From Halarsenatibacter sp964630835 (lineage in GTDB: Bacteria; Bacillota; Halanaerobiia; Halanaerobiales; Halarsenatibacteraceae), in contig CAZVZM010000068.1 in NCBI GenBank assembly GCA_964630835.1, positions 1 through 10,602 of the forward strand: a stretch of DNA of 10,602 bases. The letters run 5' to 3'. Each line of letters starts with the position of its first letter. The first letter of the stretch is position 1. The notes below the pieces were generated by a model that saw only the letters and a program-made list of their open reading frames with translations, was not told where the DNA came from and did not search any database. The translations under genes and the position numbers were made by a program. Shown here piece after piece: positions 1 through 5,775 of this stretch.

Positions 1-103
1 CCGCTTTTGCAGAATGAAAAATAAGCAGCTGGATAAAACATGCAGTCTGTCATGATCTGCATGTATGCTCATGAGACTTTTATCCAAATTCTATCCCGGA
101 TTA

Positions 104-2128
104 CTATTGTTCTGGAGAAAATTTGAGAATGTCTTTCCACTCATTCCAGGGAAAGGAAGGCCCCAGGATTTTACGGAGCTCATCGCGGGAGGAAGGCTCT
201 TCGGCGACGATATGTCCGGCCCGGCTTTTGCCGATACCGGGGATCTGTTCGAGCTCTATTACGCTGGCTTTATCTACATAAAAAGGATAGGGCAGAGCTG
301 TGAGTGAGCGATAGCCGTGATCGATGACCTGCACGCTCATCTCTCTTTTGTCGAGATGATCTCCCGGTATACCGGCGAGAATGGGATAACTTCCCGGCTG
401 ACGCCCGTAGGTCAGCCGGCCTTCTTTTTTCTCCGGCCAGAGGCCTGAAAGCACAGTCCCCCGGGGAAAAACTCCTCTGAGGAGGGGCTGATTTATCTCC
501 CGGTTGACCTTCTCTTTGAACTCCTCAAAACTTCCCCTTTCCACCTCCTGTTTGGGATAGCGTCCTAAGGGATTAACCTGACGCACATTTATGCGGCGCA
601 GCAGGAGACCGTTATCCCTGATTTTCTGAAGAAATTCAAAATTATAATCATAGGTTTCCGGTCTTTCCCCCTTCAAACCAAAAAGAAAGTTGATACCCGG
701 CAGAAGTTTGGGGACGCCTTCCTCTCTGCGTCCGCCGATTTCATTGACCAGCTCAACGGCCCGATAGGTAAGCTCTTTATCGGTATCGATATTATTGGCC
801 GCGAGCACCCGGGGATCGGCGGATTCCAAACCAAAGGCGGCCACATCGCCCGCTGTGTTGAAGCGGGTGATGATCTCCAAGGCCCGGCGGCCGGCATCGG
901 GATTTCTCACCAGGGGAGCGGGATTTAAATTATCCAGATGCAGGACATTAAGATCGGGATCTGCTTCATGGATTCCAAGATAAAGCTTTTTTAGAGCTTC
1001 TACATTTAATTTTGATTTTGGATCTTCTCTTTCAGGAGCGTCTTCATCTGAGCTGACTACCTCATGTCCCTCATGACCTTCATTCCCGCCGGATCCGGAG
1101 AGCTTGGACCCGTCATTTCTGGCAAAATCAGATTTATCACTCGATATACCTATACCTGGCGCCCGAGTCCCGGCGGAGCCGCTCGAAATGCCGCCAGTAT
1201 AGCCGAGAATATCGGTGTGACAGCCGAGGCGGTAATTGTGCACCCCCTCTGCAGCTATGGCCTCAACCTCGGCGGCTATATGCTCCGGCCGGCGCTGATA
1301 GGAGATTTTTTTCAGCTGCTCGCTGCAAAAATGACAGTGACTGGAGCGAGGACAGCCGCGAAATGTCTCCATTTCCGCCACCAGACGGGGATGGTGGGGG
1401 TGACGGGAGAAAAGTTCCGCTCCCGGCGGAGCCCAGTTTGCCAGAGCCTCTGCTGCTATTTCCCCGCCGCCGCTTTTGATAGCCCGCTCAAGCTTCCCGG
1501 GATCTATGCTTCCTCGAGCTCCCTCCCGGCGGCAGAGGCGAAGATATATGTCGGCGGCACCCAGCTCCCCGCTTATAATGTCGTAGTTTTCCTTGATTTC
1601 TCCGCTGTGAGGTAGGCTCTCTAACACCAGGGTGATCGGTCCACAGAGAACAAGGGTGGGATAGGTGAGATTTCTGCCCAGAGTGCATATCTCAGCCAGG
1701 CTTAAAGGGCGCCCCCTGAGATAATTTCCGGGGACTGTGGTGCCGGCCATAACGAGTATTAGATCATATTTTTCCAGCATTTTAAATTCACACGTTTTCC
1801 CCTGTTTATCCCGCCTGTCTTTTAAATTTCTTTCATTTTTTTTATTTCTATTATTTTCCCGCTCTCTTTTTCCTCCACTTTTTGCGTTGGGACTCCTCTT
1901 CTTTTTATCACTGCGCTCCCTGCCATCATTGTACTCTCTCCGGCCGGAAATATTAAACTTATCCCGCAGGCCATCAGCTGTGTAATAGTCAATATCCTCG
2001 CGCCTGATACCCCCGTCGACCAGCGCTCCATAGAGATAACGGATGTGAGGAGAGATGTATGGAGGAACGCCCAGACAGGATGGTTCGTCCAGATATCCAT
2101 CTATGAGGACTGTGCTGATTTTTTGCAT
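104..2128 (-). CDS. Radical SAM protein with C-terminal helix-hairpin-helix (COG1031-like)
   Basis: A predicted radical S-adenosylmethionine enzyme of unknown substrate. Numbering is from the Met at 2128 (674 aa). The N-terminal ~230 residues look like the B12-binding-type Rossmann region that precedes many radical SAM cores (DGYLDEP, then YDLILVMAG). The iron-sulfur motif is GCPRSSHCHFC, Cys 259, 265 and 268: a CX5CX2C spacing rather than the usual CX3CX2C. The core continues through NVLHLDNLNP and AAFGLESADP. Near residues 626-642 LEQIPGIGKSRAGHIV is a helix-hairpin-helix, typical of nucleic-acid contact. This combination fits the COG1031 group. Two low-complexity insertions are odd: a Lys/Arg/Asn-rich one (about 62-111) and a Gly/Ser/Asp-rich one (about 310-374). 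The longer reading frame begins at 2176, but the AAAGGG stretch (minus strand, about 2141-2146) lies 12 bases before the Met at 2128, where YLDEPSCLGVPPY-type conserved sequence begins. Function is not known; the family call is firm, the start moderately so. Confidence 0.85.
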   Translation of the reverse strand: MQKISTVLIDGYLDEPSCLGVPPYISPHIRYLYGALVDGGIRREDIDYYTADGLRDKFNISGRREYNDGRERSDKKKRSPNAKSGGKRERENNRNKKNERNLKDRRDKQGKTCEFKMLEKYDLILVMAGTTVPGNYLRGRPLSLAEICTLGRNLTYPTLVLCGPITLVLESLPHSGEIKENYDIISGELGAADIYLRLCRREGARGSIDPGKLERAIKSGGGEIAAEALANWAPPGAELFSRHPHHPRLVAEMETFRGCPRSSHCHFCSEQLKKISYQRRPEHIAAEVEAIAAEGVHNYRLGCHTDILGYTGGISSGSAGTRAPGIGISSDKSDFARNDGSKLSGSGGNEGHEGHEVVSSDEDAPEREDPKSKLNVEALKKLYLGIHEADPDLNVLHLDNLNPAPLVRNPDAGRRALEIITRFNTAGDVAAFGLESADPRVLAANNIDTDKELTYRAVELVNEIGGRREEGVPKLLPGINFLFGLKGERPETYDYNFEFLQKIRDNGLLLRRINVRQVNPLGRYPKQEVERGSFEEFKEKVNREINQPLLRGVFPRGTVLSGLWPEKKEGRLTYGRQPGSYPILAGIPGDHLDKREMSVQVIDHGYRSLTALPYPFYVDKASVIELEQIPGIGKSRAGHIVAEEPSSRDELRKILGPSFPWNEWKDILKFSPEQ

Positions 2129-2190
2129 GACAGCAAGACACCCTTTCATTTGTGCGCAAAAACCGTTAACTATCATTAACTTTCATAGGT

Positions 2191-2202
2191 TAACCGCGGT
2201 TA
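2191..2202. promoter_or_regulatory. Perfect 12-base palindrome TAACCGCGGTTA, possible operator
   Basis: The palindrome is GC-centred within AT-rich DNA and lies about 63 bases upstream of the radical SAM start. Similar half-site-like pieces (AACCGTTAAC at 2161, AGCCGGTTTA at 2211) surround it. A dimeric repressor site is possible, but no regulator is recognised. Confidence 0.2.
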
Positions 2203-2645
2203 CCGTTTAAAGCCGGTTTATGCGCAAACTAACAAAATATCTGACCTATCCTGATTCCCTGTCATCCGTCGGGATTTTTGCACAATCGGAAGATCCACAT
2301 ACCTCTCTGTTTATATTATACAGCAAGGGGATAATTACTTAAACATCTTCGGTTATGAAAGCGGTTAAATGATTTATGGTTTTACTGTAAAAAATCACTT
2401 TACTGCCAATCTGTTTGAAGTGATAATTGTCATGTCAGTAATCATAACTTAGTAACTTCGATGATAACGACTTTAGGCAGTGCAATCATTTGTAGTATCT
2501 ATAGAAAGTATCATTTGCCCAAAAGAGCTGGCATTTTTGTCCTGTCCACGATATAATAATATCACAAGAATGATATTGCCCGGTATGATAAATTTGAGGG
2601 TACAATAGGATTAAAATGAACCATTAAATAATTAAAATATCCTTT

Positions 2646-2651
2646 GAGAGG
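2646..2651 (+). promoter_or_regulatory. Ribosome binding site GAGAGG that sets a GTG start at 2662
   Basis: GAGAGG ends 10 bases before the GTG at 2662, a workable spacing. The in-frame TTG at 2644 overlaps the motif itself and the ATG at 2653 is only one base away from it, so both are poor starts. Confidence 0.6.
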
Positions 2652-2661
2652 AATGATCCCT

Positions 2662-3525
2662 GTGAGATCAGCATTTATTTCTTTATCTTTGCTTCTCACC
2701 GCAATATTTCTTATGGTTTTAGCCGCCGGTAACAGCAATGTCGTTTGGGCCAATGGATTTGCTTGTGGGGCTATGCGGCCGGAGAATGAGACTGCCAGAG
2801 ATGTAATTCACGTCTCTCCCCGGGAGATTGAGGGGGAAAATGTCGTCTCGCTGCAGGAACTATCAGATTATTTTGGCTGGAGTTTTGAAGTCTGCGAGGA
2901 TACTAAAGAGGTGACGATTGCCTCCTCATCTGATGAAAATTCCCCTTCTGAAGAAGAAACTTCATCTTATGAAAGCGAATCTTCTGAGTCTGAATCTGAG
3001 TCCGCAGAAGGAGATCAGGATATGTCCCGGGCAACTTTTGTCATCGGTGCGGATGAGTTTTCCGGCCGGGAGCTTAAGACATCTCCCTTTGAATATGAGG
3101 GAGAAGTATTTGTGGGCGCTGATATGACCCGACTCCTCATCGGGGAACTTCAGGATCAACGCATAAAATTTATATCCTGGCTTGAGGCGGATCGAAACGA
3201 GTATGAGAAGGGCGATGAGGTCGAGGTAAATATGGCCCTGTGGAATGTTTCGGGGCGAAATCATACCCTCAATTTTAACACGGGTCAGGTATATGATCTG
3301 AAAATAGTGGATATGGAAAATGACGAAGAGGTGTGGCGCTGGTCGGATGGGCGCGCCTTCACCATGGCCCTTCAGGAGATTTCCCTGGCCGCCGGTGAGC
3401 TAAAGAACTGGCAGGAGACCTTTAGCCTGGATGAGGACATAGCTGCCGGCAAATACAGTTTGAGCGGGAAAATTGTCAGCTCCGAGGGCATCCCTTTTAA
3501 TACTCGGGAGGTAAAAATTCGCTGA
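2662..3525 (+). CDS. Secreted protein with copper-amine-oxidase-like N domain and C-terminal BsuPI domain
   Basis: A 287-residue exported protein starting at GTG 2662. Residues 1-30 are a signal peptide (basic start, hydrophobic run SLLLTAIFLMVLAAG, likely cleavage after VWA). Residues about 45-87 (REIEGENVVSLQELSDYFGW, then KEVTIA) resemble the copper amine oxidase N-terminal-like domain (PF07833), a wall or surface module in Firmicutes that is not itself an oxidase. A Ser/Glu linker (about 88-120) separates this from a second piece (ATFVIGADEF; YEGEVFVGADMTRLL), probably the rest of the same fold. Residues about 177-287 (YEKGDEVEVNMALWNVSG, then GKYSLSGKIV) match the BsuPI fold (PF12690), named after an intracellular proteinase inhibitor but common as a secreted beta-sandwich. 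Two cysteines (35 and 78) could form a disulfide. The target is unknown. It stands alone, divergent from the radical SAM gene, and has no evident link to the flagellar genes. Confidence 0.8.
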   Translation: MRSAFISLSLLLTAIFLMVLAAGNSNVVWANGFACGAMRPENETARDVIHVSPREIEGENVVSLQELSDYFGWSFEVCEDTKEVTIASSSDENSPSEEETSSYESESSESESESAEGDQDMSRATFVIGADEFSGRELKTSPFEYEGEVFVGADMTRLLIGELQDQRIKFISWLEADRNEYEKGDEVEVNMALWNVSGRNHTLNFNTGQVYDLKIVDMENDEEVWRWSDGRAFTMALQEISLAAGELKNWQETFSLDEDIAAGKYSLSGKIVSSEGIPFNTREVKIR

Positions 3526-3625
3526 ATGCAGCCTAAAATATTTACTAAATCATAAGGCAGCACAATTAAATTAGAACAATCAAAGCAGCGAAATTATGAT
3601 TTATGGTTCTTGTTTGCATTACATG

Positions 3626-3677
3626 GAAGCTATATGACTCCGATCACAATGAAATTTTTCCTCTGCTTCATAGCTTC
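3626..3677 (+). other. Inverted repeat able to form a stem-loop
   Basis: GAAGCTATATGA (3626-3637) pairs with TCATAGCTTC (3668-3677), giving about ten pairs plus a two-base bulge and a loop of about 30 bases. No T-run follows, so it is not a typical intrinsic terminator. A further AGCTAT at about 3704 allows alternative pairing with the 3' arm. Confidence 0.3.
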
Positions 3678-3683
3678 TATAAT
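3678..3683 (+). promoter_or_regulatory. Possible sigma-A -10 box (TATAAT) for yvyF
   Basis: This is an exact consensus -10 hexamer, about 170 bases upstream of yvyF. The sequence at the -35 position (3655-3660, TTTTTC) is poor, so the call is weak. Confidence 0.3.
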
Positions 3684-3855
3684 AAGAGGTGAGTAGCTAT
3701 CGCCTTACAGCATATGTTGTAAATTTCCCCAGCAGTTACGGAGAGGATCCTGATTTTAAAAATAAATCTCCATATTGTATTCTCCATATTTTATTTTGTG
3801 AGGGCGGCTTTCATGTTTTTTTGGAGATAAAAAAATTTCCGGGAGGTTTTAACCC

Positions 3856-4287
3856 ATGGAATTGAGCAACTGCAAAAAATGCGGCAAACTTTTTTCTCCA
3901 AAGGTCTCAGAAGAAGTATGTCCTGTGTGCCGCGATGAGGAGGAGGAGAAATTTCAAAAGGTAAAGGATTATTTGTGGGACCACCCCAAAGCTACCGTGG
4001 AAGAAGTGCACGAGGAGACCGGAGTTGAAGAGGAGCTTATCATCAAATTTGTCAAGGATGGTCGCCTGATAGCCGAGGGCTTAGATCTCGAAAATATTGT
4101 GCTGGAGTGCGAGCGCTGCGGGACGGCCATTGCAAATGGTCGTTTCTGCAGCAGTTGCAAGGATGAGCTGGTCGATGGATTCACCGGTGAGACTGAGGAC
4201 AAAAAAGAAGATACCAAACCCGAGAAAGATGGCAGCAAAACTATGCATCTTAAGGACCGCATAAACAGGAGGAAGGGCAAGCGTTAA
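3856..4287 (+). CDS. yvyF: Flagellar-operon zinc-ribbon protein, YvyF family
   Basis: A 143-residue protein of the flagellar operon family known as YvyF (TIGR03826), found just upstream of flgM in many Firmicutes. Two zinc ribbons are visible: Cys 6, 9, 22 and 25 (CKKC and CPVC), then Cys 85, 88, 98 and 101 (CERC and CSSC). Between them, about residues 31-75, lies a short helical segment (VKDYLWDHPKATVEEVHEETGVEEELIIKFVKDGR) that looks like a winged-helix or MerR-type unit. The C-terminal ~35 residues are charged and probably disordered. The ATG at 3856 has GGGAGG nine bases upstream. The gene is separated from flgM by a terminator and a new promoter, so it is probably transcribed on its own and earlier. 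In B. subtilis comF genes precede it; here they do not. The biochemical role is not established, though a regulatory role is plausible. Confidence 0.85.
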   Translation: MELSNCKKCGKLFSPKVSEEVCPVCRDEEEEKFQKVKDYLWDHPKATVEEVHEETGVEEELIIKFVKDGRLIAEGLDLENIVLECERCGTAIANGRFCSSCKDELVDGFTGETEDKKEDTKPEKDGSKTMHLKDRINRRKGKR

Positions 4288-4375
4288 ACTAAACAAAGGG
4301 TAAATAATGATAATGTGAGAATGGAAGAGATAAAAAGGGTTATTTGGCTGTATAAACTGGATAATCTTTTCTGAA

Positions 4376-4420
4376 GGCGGTTGAGCTGCATTTAAGCAGT
4401 TTAACTGCCATTAATTTTTT
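4376..4420 (+). terminator. Rho-independent terminator after yvyF
   Basis: The arms 4376-4389 and 4396-4409 form a 14-bp stem (three G-U pairs) around the six-base loop ATTTAA. It is followed by an AT-rich stretch ending in six T residues (4415-4420). The hairpin lies about 90 bases past the yvyF stop codon and would separate yvyF from flgM transcription. Confidence 0.75.
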
Positions 4421-4437
4421 AAGGGATCTGTCGATAT
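4411..4437 (+). promoter_or_regulatory. Sigma-28 (SigD/FliA-type) promoter for flgM
   Basis: The -10 GTCGATAT (4430-4437) matches seven of eight positions of the sigma-D consensus GCCGATAT. Exactly 15 bases upstream is TTAA (4411-4414), against TAAA for the consensus. Transcription would begin near 4444, leaving a leader of about 145 bases before flgM. FlgM is classically transcribed by the sigma factor it inhibits, which fits. Confidence 0.65.
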
Positions 4438-4588
4438 AAAAGGTGAAGAAAAAACCGGATTGCATCGGCTGATAGAGTTTCAGCGCTGCAGTGAGGCAAT
4501 TATCAATACCACATATTATACTCAGATTTTAAAAAGCTGGACTTCGGCTCAACTGCAATTCCGGGCGAAATTAAAGAGGTGAAATGTC

Positions 4589-4888
4589 ATGAAAATTGAA
4601 GGCATCAATCCCCAGCAGCTGCAAAAAATTTATAACCAGCAGCGGGAGCTTCTCGAGGAGGGCGGCGGCCGCGTGGAGCGCCAGAGCGGCGACAGCATGG
4701 AGATTTCTGATGAGGCCCGCATGATCCACAATATTGCCGCTGAGATGGATGATCTTCCCGAGGTGCGGGAGGAAAGAGTTCAGGAGCTGCGCCAGCAGGT
4801 GCAGAGCGGCAGCTATGAGGTTGATCCCGAGCAGGTGGCTGAAAGCATGCTGGATGAGATTGGTGATCTGGAAAACAGACAGGCGTAA
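4589..4888 (+). CDS. flgM: FlgM, anti-sigma-28 factor
   Basis: A 99-residue cytoplasmic inhibitor that binds sigma-28 (SigD/FliA) and is secreted through the flagellar export gate once the hook is complete, releasing late-gene transcription. The N-terminal ~35 residues (MKIEGINPQQLQKIYNQQ) are probably flexible. The conserved FlgM core runs from about residue 38 to 88: MEISDEARMIHNIAAEMDD, then ERVQELRQQVQSGSYEVDPEQVAESML. The SGSYEVDPEQVAE stretch is a family hallmark and is part of the sigma-binding helices. Length is normal for the family (about 88-100 aa). The ATG at 4589 is preceded by AGAGGTGA at good spacing. It is probably the first gene of the unit driven by the sigma-28 promoter at 4411-4437, giving feedback control. 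A 137-base gap separates it from flgN. Confidence 0.95.
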   Translation: MKIEGINPQQLQKIYNQQRELLEEGGGRVERQSGDSMEISDEARMIHNIAAEMDDLPEVREERVQELRQQVQSGSYEVDPEQVAESMLDEIGDLENRQA

Positions 4889-4990
4889 TATATTTTTTTA
4901 GAAGCTTCATTTGCTTAATTATTTGTGATTTTCCTCGAGTTAGTATCTCAGATTTAAAGTTATTGAGTCCAGTTAATGCGTTATAATTTA

Positions 4991-5009
4991 GCGGCAGATT
5001 TTTAGCCGC
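4991..5009 (+). other. Small hairpin directly upstream of the flgN ribosome binding site
   Basis: GCGGC (4991-4995) and GCCGC (5005-5009) form a 5-bp GC stem with a nine-base loop. It ends one base before the GGGAGTGGAG ribosome binding region (5011-5020). A TATAAT hexamer occurs at 4982-4987 but has no good -35, so a flgN promoter is uncertain. Confidence 0.3.
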
Positions 5010-5025
5010 AGGGAGTGGAGTTAAG

Positions 5026-5619
5026 ATGAGGATTAACGAGCCGGAAGGTGCCGAACCGGGAAAACAAAAACAGGGGAGAGATCAGGCTCCACCAATACCG
5101 ATTCCCGATGAGGAAGAGCTGGCAGAGCCCGTGGATAAGCTGTGCGAGCTTCTTTCAGCGCTTGAAAAAAAGTACAACCTCTTTAAGGAGTTAGCTGAGG
5201 AGAAGCAGGAGCATCTGGTGGAGAACGATCTTGTAGCCTTAAACGAAGTTGTTGAAAAGGAAGAAAAGGTTATGAAGTCCATAGAGGAGCTTGAGGATAG
5301 GCGCAGCGAGCTCACCGATAAGCTCGCTGAAATGACCGGTGAGGATGAGATCAATGTTTCCACTATCCTCGAATTTATTTCCGGGAGCAGGCGCCGCCGC
5401 CTGGCCAATCTGCAGGAGACCCTGCAGAGTTTGCTGGAGGATGTGAGCAGATTGAATGATCAAAACAGGCAGCTGCTGCTGGATGCTATGAAGTTTAACG
5501 AATTTTCTCTTAAATTGATGATGCAGGGAGCCGGAGAAGACGGCATCTACAGCGCTGACGGCGATACGGTAAAAAAGGATGAGCAGCAGTCAAGAAACAT
5601 AATTGATAGACGGGCGTAA
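5026..5619 (+). CDS. flgN: FlgN family export chaperone for FlgK and FlgL
   Basis: A 197-residue, mostly helical cytoplasmic protein of the FlgN family, the type III export chaperone that keeps FlgK and FlgL unfolded and delivers them to the flagellar export gate. The core is about residues 34-168: a helical region with NLFKELAEEKQEHLVENDLVALNEVVEKEEKV, then a turn (about 100-117) and a second long helix (RRRRLANLQETLQSLLEDVSRLNDQNRQLL). The pattern of 'hold-and-count' helices and the LVENDLVALNEVVEKEE segment are typical. It is longer than the ~140-160 residues of common FlgN proteins because of a Pro/Glu/Lys-rich N-terminal tail (1-33) and a polar C-terminal tail (169-197). The ATG at 5026 follows GGGAGTGGAG at five bases. 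Position between flgM and flgK supports the assignment strongly. Confidence 0.9.
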   Translation: MRINEPEGAEPGKQKQGRDQAPPIPIPDEEELAEPVDKLCELLSALEKKYNLFKELAEEKQEHLVENDLVALNEVVEKEEKVMKSIEELEDRRSELTDKLAEMTGEDEINVSTILEFISGSRRRRLANLQETLQSLLEDVSRLNDQNRQLLLDAMKFNEFSLKLMMQGAGEDGIYSADGDTVKKDEQQSRNIIDRRA

Positions 5620-5775
5620 TTATTTATTTCTGCATCCTTCATCCAGGCAGCTCTGCATTTAAACTCTTCCATGATTTTTTGATATGAGATCTGCCATAAA
5701 AAGTTAACGCGTAAATGCGCAAAAAATGATTGAATTGTTTTTTCTATTTGATTACAGCAGAAAGGATGGAAAATT

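Larger units (their letters stand above)
2129..2661. other. Divergent intergenic region between the radical SAM gene and the secreted BsuPI protein gene
   Basis: This AT-rich 533-base stretch must hold promoters for both divergent genes. I see no convincing gene or RNA in it. On the plus strand a weak sigma-A-like pair is TTGCCC (2576-2581) and TACAAT (2601-2606), but the 19-base spacer is long. TCACTT and AAGTGA arms near 2395-2430 could form a weak 6-bp stem. No good minus-strand promoter could be assigned. Confidence 0.5.
3526..3855. other. Intergenic region and likely leader of yvyF
   Basis: These 330 AT-rich bases contain no gene I can support. They hold the stem-loop at 3626-3677 and the TATAAT box at 3678-3683 described separately. 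No clear terminator with a T-run follows the upstream gene. A GGGAGG ribosome binding site at 3841-3846 serves yvyF. Confidence 0.5.

Noticed and set aside
65..307. An 80-codon plus-strand frame at the left edge
   Set aside because: It overlaps the 3' end of the radical SAM gene on the opposite strand and shows no family resemblance.
1064..1615. A 183-codon plus-strand open frame opposite the radical SAM gene
   Set aside because: It lies entirely within the conserved minus-strand coding region, has no recognisable domain and no good ribosome binding site.
2662..3525. A true copper amine oxidase or protease inhibitor function
   Set aside because: Only the non-catalytic N-terminal-like module and a generic BsuPI fold are visible; neither catalytic activity nor inhibition can be claimed.
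2369..3608. A 13-base direct repeat, ATGATTTATGGTT, at 2369 and 3596 flanking the secreted protein gene
   Set aside because: About one repeat of this length is expected by chance in 10 kb of AT-rich DNA, and the flanks show no further match or mobile-element ends.
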